64,000 nucleotides of DNA from Pratylenchus scribneri (GCA_030063045.1 JAQSEB010000061.1:62001-126000), one strand, 5' to 3'. Numbered from the stretch's first letter, positions 24,655 to 36,496 are shown. The notes: a model not told the origin generated them from the sequence alone. Numbers and translations: made by a program.

Positions 24655-27600
24655 TTATGTCAATGATGGCATCCATTTCTTTAATTCCTCAAAATATTCT
24701 TCGGGACTGTCAAAAAATGGTTTGTCCACTTCTTCGATGACCCTGATGCCACAAAGTGGGCAATCGCCACAAAGTAATTCCCTCATCCTTTGATGAATTG
24801 TAGCCAATTTTTTCTGCGTCATTTCTGCAAATTCAATTTGAATAAAATTCACCCTACTTTCACGCACCTTCTGCTCCTCGCCCTGCTCCGCGCCTTTCAC
24901 CACCCTTTGTCCCTCCAATCTTTTTTGAATTCATTAAATTTGCCATTTGAATTTCTTTTCTCAATATTCGTTCCTCCTTTTCGAAATTTGCATATTCTTC
25001 GGAATATCCCTGAAATGTAAAAATGTGCTAATTCTTTCGAAATTCCACCCTAAATTTACCCTGGTTTTGGATTCTAGACAATCTCGATGGAAAAAATGTC
25101 GGCAAATGAATGCAACAAATTGGCGTTGAAGAAGCAATTCATTGCAAAGGGAACATTGGGCACCGGCTCGGATGACCATAAAACTGAAAAATTAAAAATC
25201 ATTAAAAGGGATAAATGTAAGGTTTAATTAACCCGGATCGACTTTTTTCAATTTCTTCGCGCAACTCTTCAGCCATTTCCGTAGCATGGTTAATTTCTTT
25301 CCGCAAATTCTGAAATTTTTATGGAAATTATTTTGAGTAAGAATTTTATCTGTTTTCGATTAACTAATAAAAATGTATTCTAAAGAAATGTGTTTTCGCT
25401 AAGAAAAAAGTGTTTTCGCTAAGATAAATGTGTTTTCGCTAAGAAAAAAGTGTTTTCGCTAAGATAAATGTGTTTTCGCTTAGAAAAATGTGTTTTCGCT
25501 AAGATAAATGTGTTTTCGCTAAGATAAATGTGTTTTCGCTTAGAAAAATGTGTTTTCGCTAAAATAAATGTGTTTTCGCTTAGAAAAATGTGTTTTCGCT
25601 AAGATAAATGTGTTTTCGCTAAGATAAATGTGTTTTCGCTTAGAAAAATGTGTTTTCGCTAAAATAAATGTGTTTTCGCTTAGAAAAATGTGTTTTCGCT
25701 AAGATAAATGTGTTTTCGCTTAGAAAAATGTGTTTTCGCTAAAATAAATGTGTTTTCGCTTAGGAAAATGTGTTTTCGCTAAGATAAATGTGTTTTCGCT
25801 TAGAAAAATGTGTTTTCGCTAAGATAAATGTGTTTGCGCTAAGATAAATGTGTTTTCGCTTAGAAAAATGTGTTTTCGCTAAGATAAATGTGTTTGTGCT
25901 TAGAAAAACGTGTTTTCGCTTAGAAAAATGTGTTTTTGCAAAGATAAATGTATTTTCGCTAAGATAAATCTATTTTCGCTTAGAAAAATCTATTTTCGCT
26001 TAGAAAAATGTGTTTTCGCTAAGATAAATGTATTTTCGCTTAGAAAAATCTATTTTCGCTTAGAAAAATGTGTTTTCGCTAAGATAAATGTATTTTCGCT
26101 TAGAAAAATCTATTTTTGATTCCCATTCGATTCACCTTTATTCCTGTGGAATATTCCTTTATGCATTCAAGGAGTGGCTCCTTGAAATGTTCAATTTTTG
26201 TGAATTCAGGGAAATAGCCGAGTATATCTTGAATTCGGATTGCCCCCTTCGATTCTCCCAAAATGGCCAAACATTCGGCAATTGGTGCCCCATTTTGGAT
26301 CATATTTTTTGCTTAAATTATAAAAAATAAATCCAATAATTTTGCCAAATTTTCTAACCAATTTCCAGCCAAACTCTTTTCTTCATTTCTCTCATTGTCC
26401 CAATGGAATGTCCTCCTTCATTCAAATCAATTCCTTTCTCGTCAAAATCAAAATCGGCCAATGATTCATTGCATTTTTGCTCGATGGCCTCATCCAATTC
26501 AATTGCGCATTTTTTGGCCAAATCCACGGAAATTGTCAATGCCAATTTGACGGCATCCTCGAAAAGGCCTTCCATACACAACAAATGGACACGGCATTCA
26601 ATTAATCCTGAATAAATGTTTTAATAGGGTAAAAGATTAATTTTTCATGAAATTGTAATAGACTTTAATTCGGAAAACTTATAGGAATATAGAGAATAAA
26701 CAATAGGTATATTTTACAGAAAATTAAAATATATTTTAATCCCAGAAAAGTAAAAAAATTACTTAACACTTAAGATCTAGATATTGCTTAAAGGCTATTC
26801 AAATTGCTATTAAAATAGTAAGCAAAATTTAAATGGATGGTATTTAATTTGGCAAATAAATTATTGAAAATGGCAAATAGAGTATTTAATTTGGCAAATA
26901 GGATTTTTTGTCTCAAAAGTATTGAAAATGGCAAATAAATTATGGAAAATGGCAAATAGAGTATTTAATTTGGCAAATAGCAATAAAATTATCATTGCGT
27001 AGGAGGTGCGCGGGATTTAGCCAGATATAGGGGGATTAAGGTGGATATACTTGGATTAGGCCGGATTAAGCATAGAAATGGAATAGAAATGGCTCGGGAG
27101 GCCACTGGAAGGTCGGGGAAGTGCCTGAGAGTGCGGGGGATATAGGGGGATTAAGGTGGATATAAGGGGATTAAGGACCAAAATGATGGGATTAAGACTG
27201 GAAATGGGTAGGAAGTGATGGGGAAGCCTGCCGAAGGCATGTGGGCTGTCCAGGGGTGCGCGGTATATACCCGGATATAGGGGGATTAAGGTGGATTTAG
27301 GGGATTAAGCCGGATTAAGGCTTGGAATCGATGGGAAATGGCCCGGAAGGCCAGTGAAAGGTCTGGGAGGAAGGCCCTGAGAATGCGTAGATATATCCGG
27401 ATAAAGGGGATTAAGGTAGATTTGGGGGGATTAAGCCGGATTAAGGCCTGGAATCGATGGGAGCGAGCTCGGTTTGGGCTGTTTTGCTTCCGGCTTCGCG
27501 AGATTCCTATGCTCCGAACCCCTAACCCTAACCCTAGCCCATAACTAAGCTTAATCCGGCTTAATCCTCATATATCCACATTAATCCCCCTATATCCCGC

Positions 27601-30600
27601 GTGCTCCGAAACCCTAAACCCCTAGCCCATAGATCCCATGCCGCCCATAACCATAACCCTAATCCCTAGCCCCTAACTAAGCTTAATCCGGCTTAATCCT
27701 CATATATCCACATTAATCCCCCTATATCCCGCGTGCTCCGAAACCCTAAACCCCTAGCCCATAGATCCCATGCCGCCCATAACCATAACCCTAATCCCTA
27801 GCCCCTAACTAAGCTTAATCCGGATTAATCCCCCTTAATCCACGTATATCCTCCTATATCCGGGGCTTATCCCAAGCTGTCTCCGGGCCTCTCTTACACT
27901 TCCCCGACATTCCCGTGGCATTACGCATCCATTTCGGAGTTTAATCCTCCAATATCCACCTTAATCCCTCTATATCCGGATATATCCCGCGCAATCTCAG
28001 GCACTACTGCGACCTTCCACTGGCCCTACGGGCCATTTCCCATAATTTCAGGGCTTAATCGGGCTTAATCCCTCCATATCCACCTTAATCCCACTATATC
28101 CACCTTAATCCCCCTATATCCGGCTAAATCCCGCGCACCTCCTACGCAATGATAATTTTATTGCTATTTGCCAAATTAAATACTCTATTTGCCATTTTCC
28201 ATAATTTATTTGCCATTTTCAATACTTTTGAGACAAAAAATCCTATTTGCCAAATTAAATACTCTATTTGCCATTTTCAATAATTTATTTGCCAAATTAA
28301 ATATTTCCCAAATTTAAATTAAATAAAAAGGTTCGTTCGCCTATATTTAGTATGAAGAATTTGAATTTTAAAATATTTTAAAATTTTTAGGTCCCAAAAA
28401 ATCTCCTATGAATTTAAATTTTCCTCCCATAGGCCTACCATGTTCGCCACAAATTTGAATGGCCTTTCCCACATCGAATGGAGGAGTTTGACCGAATTTG
28501 GAAGGGGCACATTTCCTCAAAAATGAAAGCAATTCTTTGGGTCGAAATGTGGCAAATAAATTTATTAAAAAATCCAAAACGGGTTTTGGCGTCGTTGAAA
28601 GTGAAATTCTTTCGGCAAAAAGGAATGTTGATTCCACCTAAAATTTAAAATAATTTATTCCCTAATTTTCACTTTTTTTCCTTACAATTTTTGATCGATT
28701 CGATTGTTCCGGCTCAAAACATTTTTGGAATGCCGGCAATAATTTCATTGGATTTATTGTCTTTTCTTGCCTCAAAATTAGCTCAACAATTTCGTTTGGA
28801 ATTTCTGCAATTAATTCTTCCGCATATTCATAAATCAATTCTGGCCGTGTCTCTTTGGCCAAAATTTCCAAAATTTCTTTGTAGCCTTTTTGCATTAATA
28901 AAATTTTGATCACTGTCCGTTGATCGTGCAATCTTTGGGCCAAATACAATTGAACGTCAAAATCCACGTGGGTACTGAAAAATTATAAATGAAAATGGTC
29001 ATTAAAAAATACATTTTTTGAATAATTAGTGAATTTTAAAAAGTTAGTCATTTATTTTTAATTAATTATTTTTTTACATTTATTAAATAATAAATAAAAT
29101 TTCACCGACCTGACCATTCGATAAACCGCAGTTTGGTTGTCCGTAATGGATTCAAAAACAATTTGTCGATTTATGAACCAATAAAGTTGCTCTTTTAATC
29201 TCCGAATTTCGGCCTCCTTTTGTTGTTGCTCTTCGTTTTGTTGTTCATTTTGATTTGCCAAAATATTCTTCCTTAATTCGGCCAATTCCGCCAATTGGAT
29301 TTCGAGGAGCCAAAGGACGAGCATATCCCGATTCATTCGTTCCTGGGTGAATTGAATATTAATTAATTCAATCGAATTTATCAATGCAAATTTTCTGTAT
29401 TTATTGGAATATCTAGTTCAGATTTTTAACACCCACAAAGTCACCCAATGTTTTTTCCAAAATTATTTATAAAATTATAAAATATTTTTTCAATTTTTTA
29501 AAAATATATTTTTAAAAAAATCAATAATTCATATAAATAAAATAACCGATAAGTAGCTGATTTTGCGTTTTTCTAACAAAAAAACGATGTTCAGTCAGAA
29601 AAGAAAATGCGTGGATTTAGTAAAAAAAAAAAAGAATTTGTAAAAATTTATGGCTAAAAATATGGTAAAAATAGGACAAAATCTCTGGAAGTACATTTTT
29701 ATGGCCATAAAATTATGGCCATTTAATTTTGATGAATTATTTTTGAAATTAAATATATTATTTAATCAGGGATTTCTAATCCAAATAGATAACGTTTGAT
29801 TAATTTATTGTAAATTAAAATGAGATTTGGTCAAAGTAGAAAATTTGATATACAATAAATTTTTCCAATTACCTTATTGCTGTGAATTTGATTCAATTTC
29901 AGTTCCAAAAATCGTTTCAGCCCATTTCGACTGCCCACTCCATCTTTGAGCATTAGTAAAACCAATTTTTCGAATGGTTCATCCGATTGGGCCAAAGATT
30001 CGGCGGCGGCCACAAAACTTAAAAATTCAATTCCATTTTTAAATATTTTTTATAAATTTTTTAAAATTTGTAATTTTTTAAAATCATTCTTAATTTAATT
30101 TTTCAAAAATTTATTAAATTCAATTAATTTAATATTTGTAAAATTGCAAACTTTTTTTCGCCAATGAATTTTTCGGCCTCCTTTTTTATTATCATTTGGA
30201 ATGGCCGTTTGTCCCTCAATTGATTGGCAATTTTTTTGGCCTTTCCAAATTCCATTTGTTCCATAAAAATTCGCCAAACATTTCGGCTTTCCTCATTTGG
30301 TTGATATTTAAATATTTGCGGTTCAGCGAAAACCCAAATTAGCTGGGAGGATGCGTCCCTGGACATTCCAACCACTTTTGGCACACCCTTTAAATTTAAC
30401 AATAATTAATTAAATTGGCATAAAAAACCGTGTAAAAATCCTCAAATGCCAAAGTTCGATCGAAGAGGGAAATTGCCGCAATTCGGCCGGTGTAGAGGAG
30501 AATTAAATGAAATTCGGTCAGAGAAATGTCCAATGGATAGTCCAAACGGCCTTCAGAGCGCCGATGACTACAAGAATTGAATGATTAAATGACATTTGGA

Positions 30601-32616
30601 TAAAATATTGTCGTTGCCCTTTTTTGGAAAATAATTTTTTTAAAATTTTCTTTCCTTAATAATTGAAAAAAAAACTTTCCCATGAAGGGATCGAACCTAG
30701 GCCAAAATGAGGAAAATTGGGAAAGTTTTAGATTGGTGCCCTATTAACATAAAAAAAGTCATATTTATTTATTTTTGATTGCTAAATTCATTCTGAGCTT
30801 TGAAACTCGTCGACTGAACTATAAATCGACTGAAAATAAAAATTGAGAGGGTCAAAAAAAATCCCCAATACCCAAATTCCCTACAAGGAAAAAAGTATAT
30901 TAGGATGTGTCTTGTGTCTTCTAATAGGAATAGGAATAAGGTTAGGTTTAAGGCTTTGGTTCAGAAAAATTCTAATTTTCTGTTTATTTATTTTGAAATG
31001 GACTAATTATTGAGCTTTTTTGACTCCAAAATCGGGATATCTTTTCCAACTGTTGAAAAACTTAAAATAATTTGCAGTGAGGATTGAAGATTGAACAATA
31101 TTTCCGATATTTCCCCAATAAAACACAAACTTTATATTAATGTCCACATTTAACATTTCGAATCCATCCGGTGAATCCTTTTTCGCTTTATTTGTGTCCA
31201 CTTTTCCAACGGCCAATCCATCGGCGGCCAACCAAGCAAATCGAAAATGCTGGCATTCTTCATCGGAATTAATTGGTGGATAAATGGCCAAAGCACTCGG
31301 TGGATGTTCATTTTCTTTATCCGGACACATGGCCAAATATTTGGGTTTTCTTCCAACTAAATTTAATAAATTATTGAAAATCATAAAAAGGAATGGGCAG
31401 CAATGACTTTTGAAATAACTCATTAATGACTGATAAACCAATTCTAATATTTTCATTGTCAAAATAAATAGCAAACTTTTGGCTATTTAATTAAATTAAT
31501 TTATTTAAATTGGTTCATTGAGAAATTGTGCTCGAAAAACCATTGAAAATTTGGCTAATCCAAAATAAAAAACCTTAAATATTTTTTCGGATATAACTCT
31601 CTATAATTTCTGAACGAAAATAAAATTAATATAATTAAATAGCCAAAAATCTGCTCTCTAATTTGGTAAAAAATTTATCAAAAATTGGTTCAGTTTTTGA
31701 TGAGTTAATTAAAGTCATAAAAATTAGAAAAAAACCTTTAAAATTGAAAAGTGCTTGGAGAACGGCCTCTTGTGTTTGTTCGACCATCACACTGCTCCAA
31801 ACGGTTCCCACAATTTGTTGTTGGGTTGGTTGTTGATTGGCGGCTTGCAAATTTGCCCCACCAATTAGGCAATAAATTCGATTTGGCAAACAAATTAATG
31901 CCAAATAATCGGCCTCCGAATCCGCAAATTGGCGAATATGCAATCCGGAAATGGACAATTCTTTTTCGGATAAATTTGCGCAAAGTAATTTCAAATAAAT
32001 CATTGTTCCATTTGCAGTTAAATTTGTTTCGTAAATGTTGCCTAGAATAAATTAATATCAATTTTTATTTATTCATTTTAATTTTGAACCTTTGGTTGTG
32101 CCAAGTAAAATGAAACCAGTTTCGGAATCTTTGCTAAATTCATTATTCCATCCAATTGCACTGATCACATGGCCCTAAAAATAGTTTAATCTTTGCTTTA
32201 AATTAATTGGTTTAAAATACTTTAATTCGTCGAAGTGGCTTCAAATTCCCATTTCGCATATTCACGTGAAAATTTTCGCCAGCCACTGTGCTCACAAAAC
32301 CATGAATTCCATTATAATCCAAATGTAAATGTGCTAAATGAGTTGGATAATTCCAAAAATTTTTAATTCATTTACTAACCAATTCTGTCGTGCAAATCAA
32401 TTGGAATTTTCAAGTCTAGTAAATGATTTTATCATTAATGAATTTAATTCAGTTTTAAAAACTTGTTTGTCTAAAATTTTGTAGACGAATATGCAAAAGT
32501 GTTTGGCCATTCAGCGCAATTAGCATCATTTCATTTTGTATTTGGAAATGTGTAATCGCGGTTAATTTCAAATCATGTTGGTAACGAACAAAAATGTCTT
32601 TGGATGTATCACGCAT
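24655..32616 (-). CDS. vps-18: VPS18 orthologue, HOPS/CORVET core subunit with C-terminal RING
   Basis: Subunit of the HOPS and CORVET tethering complexes that drive endosome and lysosome fusion. Coding runs in at least 17 exons from ATG 32616 to stop 24655. Order: N-terminal beta-propeller (LHLDYNGIHGFVSTVAG; GHVISAIGWNNEF...GFILLGTTKG; RRSEGRLDYPLDISLTEFH), alpha-solenoid (SRNVWRIFMEQMEFGKAKKI; QKGYKEILEILAKETRPELI; ICGEHG; DAVKLALTISVDLAKKCA; IQDILGYFPEFTKIEHFKE), a coiled coil (NLRKEINHATEMAEELREEI), and a split RING (AQCSLCNELLLQRQFVAFIC, HFFHRDC ... CGDCPLCGIRVI). All these match animal VPS18 in order. The start follows TTTCAG at about 32644, a likely trans-splice site; the protein would lack about 40 N-terminal residues of the human one. 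The intron at 25316-26120 holds a 20-bp array and the one at 26609-28440 a foldback element. A broken copy of the 3' end lies at 9368. Confidence 0.95.
25385..26112. repeat. 20-bp minisatellite, about 36 units (TGTGTTTTCGCTWAGAWAAA)
   Basis: Exact 20-base period, with units alternating CTAAGATAAATGTGTTTTCG and CTTAGAAAAATGTGTTTTCG. It is intronic in vps-18, abutting the exon that begins near 26120. The frame at 25910-26119 is only this repeat. Confidence 0.95.
26841..28303. mobile_element. 1.46-kb foldback element in a vps-18 intron
   Basis: Near-perfect inverted arms of about 180 bp: TATTTAATTTGGCAAATAAA at the left end, and its complement ending GCCAAATTAAATA at the right. The inner edge is GCGTAGGAGGTGCGCGGGAT and its complement. 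The interior is built of GGGGGATTAAGGTGGATATA-like units on the left and their complements on the right, plus CCCTAACCCTAACCC-type runs and a tandem duplication of about 120 bp (27545-27785). The frame at 27338-27544 is not a gene. Related DNA is at 36680-36905. Confidence 0.9.
30668..30735 (-). ncRNA. Possible tRNA-like remnant (B-box and T-tract)
   Basis: On the minus strand ACTTTCCC ... GGTTCGATCCC ... GGGAAAGT is followed by a run of nine T. GGTTCGATCCC fits the internal B-box of Pol III genes, and the ends pair like an acceptor stem, but at about 60 nt there is no recognisable D-arm or anticodon arm. Probably a tRNA-derived relic. It lies in a vps-18 intron. Confidence 0.3.
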
Positions 32617-32850
32617 TTTTCAATATTATAATTTTTATCTGAAATTGAAGAAGCAAAATTTGTGGGATAATGGAATGGGGCAATTGGTAATAATTTCATT
32701 TGGTCCATTCTCTCATATCCCACTCCTTCCTTATTTTCCGCCACAAAACAATTTGACACTCATTTTGATTTTATGTTTATCAATTATCATTCAAAATGAC
32801 CCACCAGAAAAAATATTTTTGAAAAATTTGTTGATTTTAGAATACCTGCT

Positions 32851-33685
32851 GGCAATCCTAAAGAATCCGGTCCCCACTAAAAAATATATTTTCTAGGGTA
32901 AAAAATGCTGGAACTCAGATCTGACATCCTTTTCGTCATATCTTGCCATATTGGTAAGGTAATGCCAACTTTTATCAAGAAAAAAGTAAAGGGGGACGGG
33001 ACCAAGGGCAGTTTCGGTCAAAATTTTTATATGGCCAATACATATGTTGCAGGAATAGTTGAAATTCAGGAAAACTTGAAATTTCCTAGGAAAAGTTGAA
33101 ATTTCTCTAACTGTCTGCCACATTCTCTAACATGCTCTTCTTTTCTTTCTTTCTTTATATTCCCTATGCCACACTCACTTTTATCTGCTTCTCTAACCAA
33201 AAAAGTGAGAAATAGTGTGTTAATTTCAACTTTTCCTAGGAAATTTCACTTTTCCTGACTTTCATACGACATATGCCTTAATCATCGTAGTTCGACGAGA
33301 GGAATCGAATGGTACAATTTTTATAGGATAATATTCAATTATTGGCAAGTTAGAGTTAGACTGAAAGAAATATTTATCTTGGTAAGATATTTTATATTTT
33401 TACTTCTAATTTGCGCAATATGCAATATTTAATTATAAAATGGTACCATTACCATTGGATTCCTCTCATCGAAATACGATGATTATTTATATATTGGCCA
33501 TATAAAAATGTTGACCAAAAATGCGCTTGGTCCCGTCCCCCCTTTACTTTTTTCTTGATAAAAGTTGGCATTATCTTACCAGGATGGCAAGATATGACGA
33601 AAAGAATGTCAGATCTGAATTCAATAGCATTTTTTACCCTAGAAAATATATTTTTTTATTGGGGGCCGGATTCTTTGGGATTGCC
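32851..33685. mobile_element. 835-bp TIR element, GGCAATCC family
   Basis: The left arm (GGCAATCCTAAAGAATCCGG, TTTTCTAGGGTAAAAAATGC, GGTAAGGTAATGCCAACTTT, AAGTAAAGGGGGACGGGACC) has a matching inverted right arm for about 170 bp. The interior repeats AACTTTTCCTAGGAAATTTC-type motifs and has no transposase. Its ends and subterminal blocks resemble the 2.4-kb element at 12654-15026. Frames across the arms (32594-32896, 33521-33727) are not genes. It lies just upstream of vps-18. Confidence 0.85.
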
Positions 33686-34288
33686 GAATACCTAAATGTG
33701 TTGTTTTCTTTGATTTTAATTCTTTAATTTAATATTCTATTTGCTTATTTCTAATTTTATTTTAAAATTTTCCAAATCGCTTTTTATGCCCATCAATCAT
33801 CCATCACCCTATCATAAAATGCCAATGCCGTACTCCTCTCTAAATTCGTCCCTTCCCAATATTCATCAATTTCCCCTTAATGTTGTAAATCCTTCTTGCA
33901 ATACCCAATCCTCCATTTCCTCTTTTTGATGTAAACCCACCCTATTCCTTCTGGCGAATTTATTTATCTTCTTATTTTCCATTTTATCCCGCCCAATTTC
34001 TTGGCCTATTTAAGATGCCCCCTTACAATGTCAATCACCTCTTTTGCTACCCGGTTTTCTCCGACAAATAAGAATACTGTAAAAATTTTAAATAATGATG
34101 GCTCGAAGAAGGAAAATTAATTCCAAAAATGGATGAAATTTTTGTGAATTTTATTAAAAATTAGATAAAATCTCAAAATGTTACAAAATGTGGAGAAAGT
34201 CAAAAATGTAGAAAAAATATGGGAAGATTGTCGAAAATGTAAAAGCCACATTTATGTAGTAAATTGGACAATCCTGTTTTAATTTTTT
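33686..34288. other. Intergenic region with one weak small frame
   Basis: A frame from 33788 reads MPINHPSPYHKMPMPYSSLN and ends at a stop near 33930. Its Pro/Ser/Asn-rich composition would suit a disordered N-terminus, for example of the nuclear-receptor-like fragment that follows, but no splice junction joins them. Nothing else seen. Confidence 0.25.
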
Positions 34289-34299
34289 TCAGTAAATTG

Positions 34300-34502
34300 A
34301 TGTGGAGCATGCAACCGTCCTACTGACAAACCGGTTTGCCATCAATGTAAAAAATTCTCGGGCACAACATGCATAAGTCTTTGGCGCCAAAAGCTGGACC
34401 AATGCCAAAATGTGAAAGTGGAGGCAATTGTAAATTAAATTGGGATAAGCAAATGTGCACTCATTGCAGAATGACAAAACTACGGACTTTTGGATGCTAT
34501 GG
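34300..34502 (+). pseudogene. Nuclear-receptor DBD fragment, frameshifted
   Basis: After a TTTTTTTCAG acceptor, one frame reads CNRPTDKPVCHQCKKFSGTTC, like a degenerate first zinc finger. A second frame reads CESGGNCKLNWDKQMCTHCR followed by MTKLRTFGCYG, like a second finger (C-x5-C...CxxC, then R-K-C-like). A frame change is needed between them and no intron fits. It looks like a decayed nuclear receptor DBD or a captured exon. The intact DBDs at 55-59 kb are different in sequence. Confidence 0.45.
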
Positions 34503-34707
34503 GCAAGGATATTTAATATTTTTCGGCCTAAATTCTATTTAATTTATTAATCATTTAAATTTATGTCATTAAGGTCAATCTAATTTTATTCACTGTTTTC
34601 ACCAACATCAATGTGCCGTTACGGTTACCTGTTCCTGTTGGTCCTGGCCATCGTGCCGCTTTTTCCTTGAGGGTGAGGAAAAAACAATTGAAATGTTATG
34701 CAGGTGC

Positions 34708-34934
34708 TCCAATTTGCCCTATGGGTTATCGTCTAACCAAAGGACGATGCGAGGACATTGAATGTGCCCACTCGAAACCATGTCCTGTCTTTAAGCAATG
34801 TTCGAAGAATAATAAATAAATGGCAAAGAATTTGAATTGCAAATTTAGGTGTGAAAATTCCAGGAGGTTTCCGATGCCAAGTGCAAGGAAATGCTTGCCA
34901 AAATGGTTATCAGATGGACACGGAGAGCGGATCG
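34708..34934 (+). CDS. EGF-like exons (fibulin/hemicentin type), gene fragment
   Basis: Two exons: about 34708-34796 after a TATGCAG acceptor, and from about 34849 after ATTTAG. Joined through an unusual donor (T|GTTCGA) they read APICPMGYRLTKGRCEDIEC, HSKPCPVFKQC, VKIPGGFRCQ and NACQNGYQMDTESGS. This is the cysteine spacing of fibulin- or hemicentin-type EGF modules (PxGYxL...C.DI.EC...GGFxC). No complete gene is visible around it: phase does not fit the PDZ exons that follow, and there is no convincing start. Confidence 0.5.
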
Positions 34935-34988
34935 GTAATTTATACACTAAACAGGGTAATTATTTTATCAATTTCATATAATTTGGCA

Positions 34989-35338
34989 GGTGCACCAATC
35001 AATCGGAGCAAAAGGGCCACCATGGATGGGCCCGGTGAATTCCAAACGGAAACCGTCAGCAACAGTGGACTAATTGATGAGAGTGGGAAAGAATGGGAAG
35101 TGGAGGATGTTGTGCTGGAGAAGAACCAATTCGGTTTGGTTCGTGTCCCTCACATTGATGAGATTAATTTTATTCAAATTTCACAGGGATTTTCCATTGC
35201 CGGCGGCAAAGATCACAAAACAACTGGGCCATACATTCGAGTAACTGACATCTCCCCGGGCGGTGCCGTTGCCCGTGATGGCCGAATCCGAAAGAGAATG
35301 GGAGATGCTTCACTACCTAAACCATTCATTTGGCCATA
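34989..35338 (+). CDS. PDZ-domain exons (Dlg/MAGUK-like), gene fragment
   Basis: After a TTGGCAG acceptor: APINRSKRATMDGPGEFQTE ... KEWEVEDVVLEKNQFGL, then an intron with donor GTTCGT (35137-35187), then GFSIAGGKDHKTTGPYIRV and ISPGGAVARDGRIRK. The GLGFSIAGG carboxylate-binding loop and the PGGAAxxDGRIR block are classic PDZ, closest in memory to PDZ1 of Dlg-type MAGUKs. The domain stops short: after RIRK the frame runs to a stop near 35338 without the GDxIL...NG strand. So it is a fragment or a broken gene. It differs in family from the EGF exons before it and the Ig exon after it. Confidence 0.55.
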
Positions 35339-35616
35339 AGCAAAACAATGAAGCAACCAATTTTGCAGGCAATTTGCCATTCTAAAACCATATTCTTTTA
35401 AAATTGGTTTCTCAAATTTTTTACTGGTAATTAATTTATAAAATAAGTGACTTTTCCTATAAAATTCGATTTATAATTTTTGTGCTATCTAATAAAATTA
35501 TTTTAAATAATTTACAAATGTGAATATATCATCATGGGGAGAAATAAAGAAAATTAGAGGAAAATAAATGGGAATAATGGCAAGAATTTATGCCACTTTC
35601 ACTCTCACAAATTGCA

Positions 35617-35703
35617 GTTGCTGATTGAATCCAATGAACAAACGCACAATGGCACATATGTTTGCGTGGCATCCAATCCGGCTGTCACTTTGGAGATTGA
35701 AGT
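35617..35703 (+). CDS. Ig-domain C-terminal exon, gene fragment
   Basis: After an ATTGCAG acceptor the frame reads LLIESNEQTHNGTYVCVASN then PAVTLEIE. The N-G-T-Y-V-C-V-A-S-N string is the F-strand signature of I-set Ig domains, as in hemicentin or titin-like proteins. A GTGAGT donor follows at about 35702. No partner Ig exon is visible upstream. Confidence 0.45.
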
Positions 35704-35814
35704 GAGTGATCGTTTTGGGTGGGTGTGGGTTGGGATGGAAAATTCAATCTTATACACTTGTATTTTAGTGTAATATAATTTTCCATCAAAATTTTAATTT
35801 GTCGGAAATATTAT

Positions 35815-36035
35815 AACGGTTCATAAGTTTATTTTGGACCCATAAACCTTGATATTCTATCGATAAATTTCATTATTATGTTTTACCTTGGGGTTGAACC
35901 ATTTATAATCTAGTTTTGAACCATTAAACCAAAATTGGTTTAAACCGTTTAATACCCTTTAATTGTTGACCAAACCATAACAAATTATATATCATTCAAT
36001 TCGTCGTTGACCAGCTCTATCCAATTTTGGGTATA
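35815..36035. repeat. Single-unit copy of the 46-bp satellite element
   Basis: Contains one AAATTGGTTTAAACCGTTTA + ATACCCTTTAATTGTTGACC unit, with the same flanks (AACGGTTC on one side, TCTATCCAATTTTGGGTATA on the other) seen around the arrays at 45570-45935 and 48825-49745. Confidence 0.75.
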
Positions 36036-36050
36036 TATGATAAAAATTTA

Positions 36051-36209
36051 GAAATGCCGACTATGCCGACACCAGCAGCTTTAATTGAGAAGCAAAAACG
36101 AGGAAAGAATAGGCCACCAAAGCGAGAGCCAAAGCCAGAACCAAAGAACACACCACCAAAGGACGACACACCAAAAGAAGATAAGAAGGATAAACAGAAG
36201 AAAAAATGA
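36051..36209 (+). CDS. Lys/Pro-rich C-terminal exon, unassigned
   Basis: After an AAAATTTAG acceptor (36050) the frame reads MPTMPTPAALIEKQKRGKNR then a PPKREPKPEPKN tract and a KKDKQKKK end with stop at 36209. Composition suggests a disordered basic tail. It may belong with the Ig or PDZ fragments or to nothing. A further exon-like stretch (LICGLEKIGKLNLEIEEMKH) lies at 36341-36448. Confidence 0.25.
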   Translation, partial: EMPTMPTPAALIEKQKRGKNRPPKREPKPEPKNTPPKDDTPKEDKKDKQKKK

Positions 36210-36496
36210 TTGGCAATTGGCCGCATTTTGTTCACCGGCGGAAATTTGCTTGGAACCAAGGATGAGAAAAACCAATGGGCCGCTTCGAAGGCAAATTCTC
36301 TAAATAATTAATTAAAAATGATTTTATTATCAATTTTTAGTTGATTTGTGGACTGGAGAAAATAGGCAAATTGAATTTGGAAATTGAGGAAATGAAACAT
36401 CGAAATGCAAAAATGCCAAATGAATTGGAAGGGCAAAGCGAAATTGGTGAGAATTAATAAGAAAAATGAAAATAAATTTATCAAAAATATTACGTG

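Noticed and set aside
25910..26119. Repetitive Phe/Ser/Leu/Arg frame
   Set aside because: Translation of the 20-bp minisatellite, 60 bases being three units, so it stays open by period.
27520..27800. CCCTAA-type runs as an internal telomere
   Set aside because: The runs are short and irregular, lie inside a foldback element, and differ from the TTAGGC nematode telomere.
32568..32759. Minus frame upstream of the vps-18 start as its N-terminus
   Set aside because: It is in a different frame from the vps-18 first exon, which has its own ATG after a TTTCAG acceptor.
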